The notes: generated from the letters alone by a model not told the origin. DNA of 64,000 bases from Xiphophorus maculatus (GCF_002775205.1 NC_036453.1:27574713-27638712), one strand, 5' to 3'. Positions 49,856 through 61,818 are shown, counted from the first letter of the stretch. Numbers and translations are program-made.

Positions 49856-51381
49856 ATCATATTTGTACAGTATATTATCACGTTTGTACAACTCAGGTGT
49901 CCCGGTTATACAATAAATATCAAATTTGTACCGTAATAATGTGATATTATTAGAAAATTTTCCTCCGTGGCAGCAATATGCTTCCGTAGAAAACGGCCGT
50001 TAACGGTCGATATCATTTCAACTAACCCTGAACCCCACAAAGAGTCGCCATTGTCACGGCGATGGCTAATGGGGAATACAAATAACGGTAGTTTGGATTT
50101 AGGCTAGCGGCCGTTGATAGTCAACAACATAGAATCGGCGCCAATAAAATACTGTTCTCAATTTACAAACACTTCTAATAATGGTACATATCTATTACTT
50201 GTGTACTTAACCTACCTGTTTTAAACAGAAATGAGCTTCTTCGGTAAAGGCTTTGCTGCGACGCTTCCTATTCAGCTTAAGGTTCCACTGAACTTCTCCT
50301 GCGTAGTTTTTTAAGTCAGTGTCTCTGTTATACGCAACTACTGCCATCTTGTGGAGTAAATTAGTATTGCACCAGAAATAAACTTACAAGTAAATGTGAG
50401 TGCCACACAACATTAACAACCAAAAGACAAGTAGTAAAATAAATAAAATGTTGGGGTGGGGAAGGAGCTGGAGGGATGTGTCTTTTAATGGTCAAATAGT
50501 CTTTAGGTGCCACATTAACAATAGTGGATCATGTCAAAAGGTACTGCCTCATTTCAAACAAGATCCCTCTTTCTGTATCTGCTGCACTTAGAGGAAGTGC
50601 TAAAGTAAAAAAACAACAACTGAGAATTAAAAAAAATTCCCAACAAATGGCTTATGAAATAAAGAGTAGGTGTTGTCCTGATGGCAAAAGGGGATTGTAC
50701 AAAGTGTGGACAACGGGGATGTCAATAATTGTGGCAGAGGTGATTTTCTTCATTTGGACCCTATTATGCCTTCTTAGGCTCAAAATAAAACATTTTCAGA
50801 TTAAAAATGTTTATTATGTACTTTAAAAAACTTAATATTCCAATCACACAGTAGCTTGCAAAGAATATAATCAAGGTTGTGTATTTACCTTTCTCGTCAC
50901 TTTTGTTTTAAGTTGATCTATTTATTATTTCCCTCTAGGTCGTGATGTATGTGATGTTATTCGAGTAACCTTTTGAATTAAATCTACATTTAAGTCTAAA
51001 ACAATTCATACCCCTGTCAGATCTTATGTCACTACAGTAAGTTCTAAAGAGTTTGTGAAAATATAATTTTGTTCCAGACATGGTGTCCACATTGAGGAAA
51101 ATCATGAGAAAAGGCATGTCTGTCAATCTGAACATGATCCACAGAGGATCTAGTTTTGGCTTCATGAACGGAGCAGTTCCTGGTCCTCCTACAGAGCAGT
51201 GGCATAAACAAATGTTCATGCAAATATGCACAGATGTGGCTGAAATGACGAAGTTCTGCTGTCAAAAATATGGATTATGGAGAGTTTCTGTTGTATTAGC
51301 CAGCAGATGGCGATAGAGAACAATTACATGCGTTTCAGATATTTGTATTTGGTCATGATCTTTGGTCAGATCATGATAATG

Positions 51382-51447
51382 AACAGCATAATGAAGACCA
51401 AAGAAGCCATGATCTGTCTTCTGTTTTTTGGTCTTCATTATGCTGTT
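51382..51447. repeat. Perfect 21-bp hairpin inside the glb1l2 pseudogene
   Basis: The segment 51382-51402 and its exact reverse complement at 51427-51447 are separated by 24 bases. It lies where exon 11 would be expected and has no counterpart in the intact gene. Confidence 0.8.
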
Positions 51448-52189
51448 TTCATATTTACTGTTCACTAACAAATGTCACAAGCTTTCACATAAGAAGGCCT
51501 TCACATTTGTAATGAGATTTAATTACACAGAGATGGACTCCGTTAACTAATTTGGCAATCTTGGAAGGCAACTGGATCCAATAGATTTTATTCAAGGTTA
51601 TCAGAGCAACACATTTTAAAACTTTTTTATTTGTAAAATATTTCTAAAAGCCTTAATCTTTTTCCTTCCACTTCATTGTTATGTTCAGCTTTGTGTTGGT
51701 CTGTCACATTAAATCTCAATTAAATATGTTGGGTTTTGTGATTCTAATGTGACAAAATGTCAGAGGGCTATGATAACTTTTACAAAGTGCTGTAACTGAA
51801 AGATGTTGTTGCCTGATTAGTTTATTCACTTTTGTGCAGCAAGAGGAGACGGACTTCCAGACATGCCGACTTTGCATTACAAGGAGCCCTACATACCTGC
51901 CATTATATTCCAGCATCTGTCATTATGGGATGACTTCAGCTTCGCTGAGGGTGTGAGTTTTATTTGGGGTTGTGTCCTGGTAAGTCTAACCATTACCACT
52001 AACCCAGTCCAGGGTCAAATAAGGATCAATTCAGGCATGGTTTGATTTAAAAAACACAGATCTGACCTAGCATTTCTGTTTATTAGAATCTGTTCATACT
52101 GCTTTGTGAAGAACATTGATTTGAAAAAGCAAAAACTTAATAGAATGACGGTGGCTTAGCAGCTTATTTTCAATTAGCTGGTGTCAGTT

Positions 52190-52275
52190 AGGGGCATTAT
52201 TATGTGGAATTCAGCCACATAGAATTATATTATAGAACAATGTGCCTAGAAAATATGTAATGCTGCCCCTTTAAT
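52190..52275. mobile_element. Short internally deleted TTAA-type MITE
   Basis: The left end TTAGGGGCATTATTATG and right end AATGCTGCCCCTTTAA are the termini of the 36414-36942 family, with nearly all the interior deleted. It is present in the pseudogene copy only. Confidence 0.55.
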
Positions 52276-52889
52276 AAAATGGTAGGTAATGATGTTTGAA
52301 ATTTCGCTTTACAAAATCAGTGTTGCAATATTGAAATACTGTGCTTTTCAAGCAACGAAACCCCAAGCTTGCTGTTCCTGATCGTAAGGTATGAATAATG
52401 AAGCTCCCTTCATTATTGGCTGGGATGGGACCTGAAGGTGTGTCTGATTGGGTGTAAACATTGAAGTGTTTCATTCTCACAGGAAGTGCGGACTTTGAGC
52501 TTCCTGGTTGAAAACTGTGGACGAGTTCACCAACAAAGAGACCTTGACAAACAACGTAAAGGTGACCATCAGCAATGCCTGCAGATTCTTTGCTTTACCT
52601 GCTATGACATTACTCCCATTGTCAGAGGCTAGCTGATGAGTCACTTTTCATTTTTGCTCTCAGGTCTGGTGGGGGACATTTTACTAAACAGCATCCCAGC
52701 ATATTTACAATATCCAAATCTAGATATGGAACCTAGTTTTATTGTCAGATTTGTGTGCTTTATTGAACCCAACAACCTGCATTCAACTTCCAGCTGTGCT
52801 TAAAATTTGTTTAAAGAAAACCTTTTCTTTATCAGCCACCTTGGAAAAGTCCCCAATAAAAACCCAGTTTTAGATTGACAGTAATTTAA

Positions 52890-54170
52890 CCATTGGGTTT
52901 TTGCTGCATGAGTGAAATGACGAGAGAATTAAATAAATACAAACACATCTGTAAAACAAAAAAACAAGCTTTACGGGACAGAAGTTCATGACTTTCTCAC
53001 GGAACCCAGACATCACTAAAACATCATACAGTTATGTCCATGAGAACTGTAATGGTGCCGCCTACATGGCACACTGTGAACTGCGCAAACTCTTCAAAGC
53101 CTGAACCTGACAGTGTTGAGTTAAAGAGGTTCTTGTGTATGAAATCACAACTTGCAAGCCATGCTGGGAAGAATTAAAATATTTAATAAGAGTTTTCAGT
53201 TCTAGTACTTGGAGTCAGGGTTCTATATTCCACAGTTTTCCCACATGTTCATAATAAATAATCAGGAAACAAAATTTACAAAGAAATTGTCGTTTAAATT
53301 AGCAAATAGCAAACCTGCAAAGTCCAGAGATTAACGAAACAGAATCATCTCTTTAATAGGAGAACAGCTCTGCAGTCCTTGCAGCACATCAGGAAGTGCT
53401 GATAATACATGAATGTGAAAGGTTGTTTGTGTTTGACAATAATAAATCAGTGCATGTGTGTGTGTCAGCTGGTTAAGTGAATGTGTGCTGAGCAGAAATA
53501 CAACTCCTAATTAGTGAGGGGTTCAGGGTGCTATCTAAATAGGCTAGTGTTGTACACTACTAATACAGGGGGGATAGGGAGAGCTTGGATCCCATCAGCG
53601 CTGTCTGCCAGTCAGTGCTGTGTTACTTCAAACAAGGACTTGTTTTATGTGCAGCCCTGTGCCCGACAGCCCACTGACCTCAGAACAAAAGAGCCCTATT
53701 AAGTGGTGATTGGATGCTTGGCTGGTGGCATCTGTGCTGAGAGGGTTCTTTATTGCACACGGGTTCATCTCTTTCTGGAGTTTAAGTCGGGTAACCTCCT
53801 TTGTTTCAGCTCCTACTGTGCCGGTTCCATTTGGCAACTCCTTCCTCTGTCAACTCAGTTCCGCCCAGCAGAACACACCACAAAGTTCCTGTGCAGTTGA
53901 GCTTTGATATGTTGAGTTCAGTACATGCACATGGCTCAGTGCCTCCATTTATGCAGCAGAGGTTAAGTGCAGCTATGGTGCCATTGTAATGTTTTTGGCC
54001 ACCAGAGCTCTTAGGGTGGTTTGAGCCCAGACAGATCCCAGTGAAGCTTCCTTTCCTGAAACAACAGGTATACACCTAAGTAAGACTGAGGGAAAGAAAC
54101 AAAGACAAAAGGTAAAGACACAGTGGGAGAATGTTGGGGGTCTACTTATGTCATCTATGCAAATGTTCTG
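52890..54170. repeat. Right copy of the inverted duplicated block
   Basis: Reverse-complement match of 37055-37535 in two pieces, 52890-53105 and 53860-54165, split by about 700 bp (53110-53850) that has no match in the left copy. Matching strings include CCCAGACATCACTAAAACAT, CATGCACATGGCTCAGTGCC and GGTTTGAGCCCAG. It continues the glb1l2 duplication into its downstream flank. Confidence 0.75.
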
Positions 54171-54179
54171 TCTCTGTAT

Positions 54180-55857
54180 CAGTAAACATTATTTAACATT
54201 TCATTATTATCTTGATTTTTCTGTTTAACGGTTGATTTAATTAATCCAACATTATGATGTCAGTCTTTAAATGACATCTCAAGGTCTATTTGCTTCTTTG
54301 CCAATTGTTACCCTTCCTCTTTAGTCACATTACATTTTGCCCTCCTCTGTCTTCAGTTTTATACCTGTAAACAACCATACTGCAACCTTCTACTCCACCA
54401 CTGCTGGTCAGTGTATGTCTCTTGTTAAGTATGCAGATAAGTAGATAAGTAACCAAAATGTTTAAATTTAACCTTTTTTTATTTAACTGTATTTTTTAAA
54501 TAATATCTTATGGTACACTTTCCATTGTTTCTGGTTCATTTCCTTATTTGGACCAGTTCATCATAATGAAACATAACAGATTAATACCTCTGATCAAACT
54601 AAGCAGATCTGGGAAGCCCCTTCCAGATTTAATTTATTGGAATTATACAACCATATTTCCCTACTCCTTCATAAGATTACAAAAACTTTAAATCATTGGT
54701 TATCATTGGTTTTGGTGCCCTAAAGCAGGGGGTACAAAACTGTCTTCAAAATAGGAACAAAAAGTCCCCAAAGCAGGTAAAGATTGTCCCCACAGTCTGC
54801 TCAAATTGTCACATAGTTGGTAGAAAACATCCTTCGTGATTGTACAAAATAATAAGAAGATGAAGCGATCAGTACCCCTAACAAACACCAACATCTGCTG
54901 TCATTACGAGATTATCCAATAGTTATTGTTTGAATAAAACACATTTTTTGATTATTTGTTTCTTTAAAGAGAGATGGTGACACAGTAGGCTGCTGATCTG
55001 AGACCAGATCTATGCTAAGCCATTTAAGAAGAAAGCAAAAATAATGCAGTCATATTATTCAAAAAACCTGATAAGAAAACATCTGTGATATATCCTCAAT
55101 AAATATGCTACAGTCATCACTGACAGACTCATACTCAGCTGCCATGGCACTAAATTTGAACCAGCCATGGAAATATTTAGCGTCCCCTTCGACAAATGAC
55201 TGGTAAATACATATTTTATATTCTAGTCTCTTGTGTATGTGATTCCAATAAATATCTGACACCAGGAGGTCGCTGGGAGGTATTTCGTTTGCTCAAGCGT
55301 GATAATCTGTTTCATTGGATTAAACTGGCCCAAACTGGGATCAGAGCCCCAGTAAACAGAAATAAAGTCCAATACAAATTGTAATGAAAATAAAATCTAA
55401 TTAAATATGCAAAGAATAAGCACTTTTTTCAACTACTTTTCTCCATAATTCATAAAAATGCTTGATACGCAAAAGTTTAAGTAAAACAGAAGGGATAAAC
55501 TAACAATGTGTGAATCCCAAATGAGAGCATACAGCATGCCATCCGAATCCAGATCTTCTGGATTAAAACAACAACCCAACAAAAATAATTTTACTATGAA
55601 CGTATATAAGTTAAAGTGCTTGTTATTGATGAATCATCTCTATGTTCTCAAGAATGCAGCCATTAATAGTATTTTCTTCTCTCAAATCTTAATAGTGCAA
55701 AGATGTTAATGGTTACATCCATGAAGGAAAAAAGAAGTGTGTCTTGTATGAACTGAACTCTTTACCCTCAGGCCGTTTTGCAAAAATAATCACAGTGCAG
55801 ATTTGCATGAATTTATCTTTCTAAAGCTCAGCTATTACCTGTGTCGGTTGAAGAATG
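54180..55857. other. Region downstream of b3gat1, nothing recognised
   Basis: AT-rich sequence with short frames only. The right part, next to 55857, presumably includes the b3gat1 3' UTR; I could not choose a polyadenylation site. Confidence 0.45.
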
Positions 55858-58206
55858 TCATATCTCTACATTAGAGTCTGTAAATCCTTTCTTGCCCTCA
55901 TTTACTAGCACAGGCTTCTCTGTCCGTGTGTGCCACACTAATACCTGTAGGTAAGAAGACAGGCATGGATGAGCAGAAAGCCAGTCAAAAGGATGAAATA
56001 CTAATCTAAAAGTTGAATAACACTGGCCCTTGAGGACTGCAGTTTGAGACCACTGGTTTAGAGGAAGTACATTAAATATCCAGAAGTGGCATTGGGTTAA
56101 TGATTCTGTCAAATCTGACTTCTGAATCACCCATTTTCACATTTTGTCACATTACGACCACAAACTTTACTACATTTTATTGAGATTTTGTGATGGACAA
56201 TCACAAAGTAATGCATTACCCCAATGTAGAACTACATTATGGAGGATTCTCAATTTTTGTCTCATATGTAAATAAAAATCTGAAGAGTGGGGTACATTTG
56301 TATTCCTCCTCTCCCCATCCTATCTTCCCCCTCTTCTCACTGCTGTCATTACTTTGAAGAACCAAGTCTGCAGTCTCTTGGGGAGTATCCACCTTTGCAC
56401 ATCTAGACACTGAAAATGTTCTTTGAAAAACAGCTCATACTCAATGAGGTAAGATAAGGAATATGTGTGAAGAGCAACTTTCAGATCTTGCCAAAGACTT
56501 TAAAACTAGACTTTGACTAAGCCATTCTAATACAAAAACATGCTTTGAGCTGAAGCATTTTACTGTAGCTCTGACTATGCTTAAGGTCATTGTCCTGCTG
56601 TAAGGTGAACCTCCACTTCAGTCTCAAGTCTTCCGCAGCCTCTAACAGATTTTCTTCTTGGATTACCCTTTATGTAGCTCCGTCTATCTTCCCCTCAACC
56701 CTGACCAACTTCCCTGTCCTTTGGAAGAAATGTCTCCCCATAGCATTATGTGTCAGTCTTTAAGATTTACTATAGGCTCCTGGATGCACGTTGGCCAAAA
56801 CATTTAATATTAAGTCTCTTCTGACCAGATCGCCTTCTCCAACTTGTTTGCTGAGCAATTTGGGGCAAACCACAAACAATACTTAAAGGGCTAGTTTGTT
56901 TTTATTGACTTCAGGGATTTAAAATATTAATATCAGTGGCATGTAACTATGTTAGCACATATTAACAATATATTACTTCACAATACAGCACTGACAACTT
57001 TGATTGTGTTTAATTTATCACATTTTATCACCTAATCCAGAGAAGTAATTCAGCCACCAGGATAGGCCATGGTGGCTGAATTATTTGTCTGGATTAGGTT
57101 TAACATATTTACACATTTGTTCCACATGCTTGACTTTGGTGGGTCAGACACAAGAAGTCCCAGTAAACTGCACTGTAGTTTGTAGTTGCAATGTTGCCAA
57201 ATTTGTAAAAGTTCAAGTTGTAGAAAAATATTAGGATTATTGAGAGAACTTCTCTTACCTTAGTGCAGTTTGAGGCTTTAGGCTCCAATTCACTCAGAGT
57301 GACCAGTTCCCTCAATAAGCTACTCTCCTGATATCCTCCCTTCACTCCTCGAAGCTTGAAATAAGCCTGAGGTTTGGACAGAATGAGGCCCAAGTTTACT
57401 GCAAACCCAGCCATGTCTATACCGAAAGGCCGGTGTGGGTCAAATACTGTTTTCCAGCCATACACCTTGCCTAGGGCATTTATTTTGGGTGACTCGTATC
57501 GTAGGCCACCCACAAATGCCACAGGCCACACAGATACCTTTTTAGTCGACCTCATCTGTTAGATGAAAGCACAGACATAAAAATTACTCATTGGAGTTGA
57601 CAGAAATGCTCCTGTTTCATTTCAAGGGCTAAGATATGTTAAGGGAAGGCAAGAGAAAGAGAAAAAAAGAGAAAACTTTTACTTTTAAAACATATCCCCT
57701 CACCTCTTCAAACAATTGTAGACTGTATGTGTTGTCATCGTCTGCAAAGTAGACAACTCCAGGCTGGCTGTAGTTTAAGGGGAAGGTCTCTCGTAGCCAC
57801 CGCAGGGCCAGGTTCCTCTGCAAGGTACCCCGAGGTACTCTGGGGTTTCTCCCGTCTCCTCTAGATTTATAAGTCATTGGTGTCAAAATGTTGAGGTGAG
57901 TGTAGTTAAGACCCTTTTCCTGAAGGAAATGGCTAACCAGAGTGGTCCTCCTCTGAGAGTCTTCCACAACAATCCAGTGCAGATTGGACACGTGGAGAAG
58001 AGTGTTGGCCAGGCGGGTCAGCTCAGCTTTCTGCACTGGGCGGCTGTAAGTCGGAGTGATGATGTGGAGAGTAGGAAGGCTTTGGGACCAAGGCGGAGGC
58101 CGGCTGTAAATGTACTCAGTGCGGACCACATGCACAATGTCACGGCTCTGCAGTGAGGAGGATTCCTTTAAGGCCCGAGAATCTGAGCGGCCACCAATTG
58201 TGTCAG
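55858..58206 (-). CDS. b3gat1: B3GAT1, galactosylgalactosylxylosylprotein 3-beta-glucuronosyltransferase 1 (5' exon not in view)
   Basis: Three coding exons on the minus strand: 57704-58206, 57259-57555 and 55858-55944, all phase-consistent, ending TGA at 55858-55860. B3GAT1 (GlcAT-P) is a Golgi type II enzyme that transfers glucuronic acid from UDP-GlcA to terminal galactose, building the HNK-1 epitope on neural glycoproteins. Seen here are RTEYIYSRPPPW, the TPTYSRPVQKAELTR donor-site block, the metal-binding DDD in VYFADDDNTYS, the acceptor-side GGLRYESPK with its catalytic Glu, DMAGFAVNL and the C-terminal WHTRTEKPVLVNEGKKGFTD. The visible part is 887 nt. About 118 nt encoding the cytoplasmic tail and membrane anchor are missing: the first visible exon opens in phase 1 after an acceptor at 58207 and no matching exon is found up to 64000. 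The tRNA array may therefore sit in this intron. Confidence 0.95.
56120..56880. repeat. Long copy of the dispersed fish repeat in b3gat1 intron
   Basis: It starts CATTTTGTCACATTACGACCACAAACTT and runs through degenerate transposon-like sequence with remnants such as GTCTTTGACTAAGCC-type strings near 56510 and CATTGTCCTGCTG at 56588. Stops occur in all frames that I checked. It resembles the family at 43430 and 30380 and is probably a decayed DNA transposon. Confidence 0.5.
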
Positions 58207-58439
58207 CTACAGAGGAGAAAAAAAAGTAAGCTGTAATTTCTGACACATGAGTAATTTACTGATCAATGAGAATATTTATAACCACGTAGTCCTGAAATTC
58301 AATATATAGAATTATATAGAGATGCCCAATCCATCACAGGGGCTAGTCTTTTAAAAACAACCATACAAACAACATAGAAAACAGGCACAGAATTACATGG
58401 ACATGTTCCTATCTGATACTGTAATTGGTCTACTAAACG

Positions 58440-58512
58440 TAACCACGAAGGGACTCGAACCCTCAATCTTCTGATCCGAAGTCAGACGCCTTGACCTTTA
58501 GGCCTCATGGTC
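58440..58512 (-). tRNA. tRNA-Arg(UCG), copy 1, divergent
   Basis: Anticodon loop CTTCGGA is intact and the B box GGTTCGAGTCC is canonical. U8 is changed to A, the D loop carries two changes (AAAGGTC) and the 3' flank has only three Ts, so expression is doubtful. Discriminator is A where other copies have G. Confidence 0.6.
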
Positions 58513-58824
58513 CTGTTTTACAAACAGATGCGGTGTTTGGAATGGCCATGTACTTTGACAAAGTTAAGAATATTTGGTGAAGTGCTGATACTAGCTTAAC
58601 CATGGAGTTGTGGATACTTTTGAGAAACAAGTCAGAAAAAGCTTTGTAAGTTGGCTAATCTTTCATTAACACTGGAATAGAGAGTGTGGTAATGAAAGTT
58701 TCCATAAAATGTATTGAGTTAATTTTTCTTGATTATTGCAATGGCAACTCCTAATTGCCTTGAAAACCGGCACAGTAATACATGGATGTGTCCCATTCCA
58801 ATTCTGTAATTGGTCTATTAAAAA

Positions 58825-58897
58825 CAACCATAAACGGACTAGAACCATCAATTTTCTGATCTGAAGTCCGTTGCCTTGTCCATTGGGACACATGGTC
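58825..58897 (-). pseudogene. tRNA-Arg pseudogene, copy 2, with UCA anticodon
   Basis: The anticodon loop reads CTTCAGA, turning UCG into UCA. The anticodon stem, T arm (GGTTCTAGTCC) and acceptor stem carry further mismatches. A T5 terminator remains. It is best read as a decayed copy. Confidence 0.75.
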
Positions 58898-59245
58898 CTG
58901 TTTTACAAACAGATGCTGTGTTTGGAACAGCTAAGTCCTTAGCCACATTCCAAACATTTAAGCCATACTTTGACAAAGTGAAGAATATTGGCAGAGCTAC
59001 TGATGCTAGCTCAACCATGGAAGTGTAGATACACTTGAGATACAAGTAAGAAAAGAGCTTTGAAATGTGGCAAGACCATCAGGACAACTGGAATAGAGAG
59101 TGTGCAAAGGAAAGTTTGCATGAATGTGTTGAGACTCTTTTTCTTGGTTATCGCAATAGCAACTCCTAATTGCCTAATTACATTGAAATCAGCATAGAAT
59201 TACATGGACATGTCCCATCCTATTCTGTAATTGGTCTATTAAAAG

Positions 59246-59318
59246 CAACGACGAAGGGACTCCAACTCTCAATCTTCTGATCCGAAGTCAGACGCCTTGT
59301 CCATGAGGCCACACGCTC
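59246..59318 (-). pseudogene. tRNA-Arg(UCG) pseudogene, copy 3
   Basis: The anticodon is kept, but the B box is AGTTGGAGTCC and the acceptor stem reads GAGCGTG against CGTCGTT, so pairing and TFIIIC recognition are damaged. Confidence 0.7.
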
Positions 59319-59673
59319 CTGTTTTACAAAGAGATGTGGTGATTGGAATGTCCGAGTCATGAGCAGTTTTCCGAATATTTAAGCCATACTTTGACAATGT
59401 CAGGAATATTTGGAGAGGCGCCGACGCTAGCATAACCATGGAGGTGTACAGTAGATACATTGGAGATACAAGTCAGAAAAGAGCTTTGAAATGTGGCAAG
59501 ACCATCAGGACAACTGGAATAGAGAGTGTGCAAAGGAAAGTTTGCATGAAGTTTGTTGAGACTCTTTATCTTGGTCATTGCAACGGCAACTATTAATTGA
59601 CCAACAACATAGAAAACAATCACAGAATAACATGGACATGTCCCATCCGATACTGTAGTTGGTCTATTAAAAG

Positions 59674-59746
59674 CAACCACGAAGGGACTCAAACCCTCAA
59701 TCTTCTGATCCGAAGTCAGACGCCTTGTCCGTTAGGCCACATGGTC
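59674..59746 (-). tRNA. tRNA-Arg(UCG), copy 4, B-box variant
   Basis: Cloverleaf intact, but the T loop reads GGTTTGAGTCC, losing the conserved C56. That base pairs with G19 and is part of the B box, so function is doubtful. Confidence 0.65.
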
Positions 59747-60081
59747 CTGTTTAAAAAACAGATGCGGTGTTTGGAATGGCAAAGTCCTTAGTCACATTCC
59801 AAACATTTAAACCATACTTTGACAAAATGAAGAATATTGGTAGAGCTACTGATGCTAGCTTAACCATGGAGGTGTAGATACACTTGAGATACAAGTCAGA
59901 AAAGAGCTTTGAAATGTGGCAAGAACATCAGGAAAACTGGAATAGAGAGTGTGCAAAGGAAGGTTTGCATGAAGTTTGTTGAGACTCTTTTTCTTGGTTA
60001 TTGCAATGGCAACTCCTAATTACATTGAAATCAGCACAGAATTACATGTCCCATCCAATTCTGTAATTGGTCTATTAAAAG

Positions 60082-60154
60082 CAACCACGAAGGGACTCGA
60101 ACCCTCAACCTTCTGATCCGAAGTCAGACGCCTTGTCCATTAGGCCACATGGTC
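60082..60154 (-). tRNA. tRNA-Arg(UCG), copy 5
   Basis: 73 nt. A box TGGCCTAATGG, anticodon loop CTTCGGA, B box GGTTCGAGTCC, T4 terminator directly after the discriminator G. Position 44 is G, as in copy 8. Confidence 0.95.
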
Positions 60155-60495
60155 CTGTTTAACAAACAGATGCAATGTTTGGAATGGCAAAGTCCTTAGC
60201 CACATTCCAAACATTTAGACCATACTTTGACAAAGTGACGAATATTGGCAGAGCTACTGATGCTAACTTAACCATGGAAGTGTAGATACACTGAGATACA
60301 AGTCAGAAAAGAGCTTTGAAATGTGGCAAGATCATCAGGACTACTGGAATAGAGAGTGTGCAAAGGAAAGTTCGCATGAATGTGTTGAGACTCTTTTTCT
60401 TGGTTATTGCAATGGCAACTCCTAATTGCTTAATTACATTGTAATCAGCACAGAATTACATGTCCCATCCAGTTATGTAATTGGTCTATTAAAAG

Positions 60496-60568
60496 CAACC
60501 ACGAAGGGACTCGAACCCTCAATCTTCTGATCCGAAGTCAGACGCCTTGTCCATTAGGCCACATGGTC
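60496..60568 (-). tRNA. tRNA-Arg(UCG), copy 6
   Basis: Consensus copy: GACCATG/CGTGGTT acceptor stem with a U6-G67 wobble, intact A and B boxes, UCG anticodon and a TTTT terminator. Followed by a type B spacer on the plus strand. Confidence 0.96.
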
Positions 60569-60924
60569 TTGTTTGTGAAGCTAATGTGGTGATTGGAATG
60601 GCCGAGTCATGAGCAGTTTTCCATACATTTAAGCCATACTTTGATAATGTCAGGAATATTTGGAGAGGCGCTGACGCTAGCATAACCATAGAGGTGTAGA
60701 GTAGATACAATTGAGATACAAGTCAGAAAAGAGCTTTGAATTGTGTCTAGACCTTCAGGACAACTGGAATAGAGAGTGTGCAAAGGAAGGTTTGCAAGAA
60801 GTGTGTTGAGACTCTTTTTCTTGGTTATTGCAATGGCAACTATTAATTGACTAACAACATAGAAAACAATCACAGAATAAAATTGGACATGTCCCATCTG
60901 ATACTGTAGTTGGTCTATTAAAAG

Positions 60925-60997
60925 CAACTACGAAGGGACTCGAACCCTCAATCTTCTGATCCGAAGTCAGACGCCTTGTCCATTAGGGCACATGGTC
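60925..60997 (-). tRNA. tRNA-Arg(UCG), copy 7, with stem mismatches
   Basis: UCG anticodon and B box are intact. G10 is changed to C in the D stem, and G69 to A opposite C4 in the acceptor stem, which weakens the fold. Confidence 0.75.
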
Positions 60998-61331
60998 CTG
61001 TTTTACAAACAGATGCAATGTTTGGAATGGCAAAGTCCTTAGCCATATTCCAAACATTTAAGCCGTACTTTGACAAAGTGAAGAATATTGGCAGAGCTAC
61101 TGATGCTAGCTTAACCATGGAAGTGTAGATACACTGAGATACAAGTCAGAAAAGAGCTTTGAAATGTGGCAAGACCATCAGGAAAACTGGAATAGAGAGT
61201 GTGCAAAGGAAGGTTTGCATGAAGTTTGTTGAGACTCTTTTTCTTGGTTATTGCAATGGCAACTCCTAATTACATTGAAATCAGCACAGAATTACATGTC
61301 CCATCCAATTCTGTAATTGGTCTATTAAAAG

Positions 61332-61404
61332 CAACCACGAAGGGACTCGAACCCTCAACCTTCTGATCCGAAGTCAGACGCCTTGTCCATTAGGCCACAT
61401 GGTC
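61332..61404 (-). tRNA. tRNA-Arg(UCG), copy 8
   Basis: Identical to copy 5 in the tRNA body by eye, with intact control boxes and TTTT terminator. Confidence 0.95.
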
Positions 61405-61745
61405 CTGTTTTACAAACAGATGCAATGTTTGGAATGGCAAAGTCCTTAGCCACATTCCAAACATTTAAACCATACTTTGACAAAGTGAAGAATATTGGCA
61501 GAGCTACTGATGCTGGCTTAACCATGGAAGTGTAGATACACTGAGATACAAGTCAGAAAAGAGCTTTGAAATGTGGCAAGATCATCAGGACTACTGGAAT
61601 AGAGAGTGTGCAAAGGAAAGTTCGCATGAATGTGTTGAGACTCTTTTTCTTGGTTATTGCAATGGCAACTCCTAATTGCTTAATTACATTGTAATCAGCA
61701 CAGAATTACATGTCCCATCCAGTTATGTAATTGGTCTATTAAAAG

Positions 61746-61818
61746 CAACCATGAAGGGACTCGAACCCTCAATCTTCTGATCCGAAGTCAGACGCCTTGT
61801 CCATTAGGCCACATGGTC
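61746..61818 (-). tRNA. tRNA-Arg(UCG), copy 9
   Basis: As consensus, but the 3' acceptor strand is CATGGTT, which makes a Watson-Crick U6-A67 pair. Type B spacer. Confidence 0.95.

Larger units (their letters stand above)
47890..51070. other. Region between glb1l2 and its inverted pseudogene
   Basis: No coding exon is supported. It contains the presumed glb1l2 promoter (47.9-48.1 kb), a TTAA-type MITE at 48128-48690, a small palindrome (GGCCTAAGCTTTGGCTAAGGCC, near 49038), a repeat at 49285-49855 and a CpG-containing patch at 49965-50350 whose role is unknown. Confidence 0.5.
51075..52870 (+). pseudogene. Inverted, intron-containing pseudogene copy of glb1l2 exons 10-17
   Basis: Plus-strand segments match the minus-strand gene: 51076-51175 to exon 10 (with the ATGTCTGTCAATCTG block), 51840-51953 to exon 12, 52374-52385 to the end of exon 14, 52482-52562 to exon 15, 52664-52705 to the start of exon 16, and 52832-52860 to exon 17. 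The intervening intron sequence is also shared, for example GCCAGCAGATGGC at 51299 and GTGTGTCTGATTGGGTGTAAACATTG before exon 15. It is therefore a DNA-level duplication, not a retrocopy. Exons 11 and 13 are gone, exons 10 and 16 are cut short, and frames are broken. Exons 1-9 (with both catalytic Glu) have no counterpart, so no enzyme can be made. Confidence 0.88.

Noticed and set aside
51075..52870. glb1l2 copy as a functional second gene or as GLB1L3
   Set aside because: Exons are missing or cut, frames are broken, and shared intron sequence ties it to the neighbouring glb1l2 rather than to an old paralogue.
51075..52870. Copy as a processed retropseudogene
   Set aside because: Intron sequences, including splice borders, are retained and no poly(A) tract is present.
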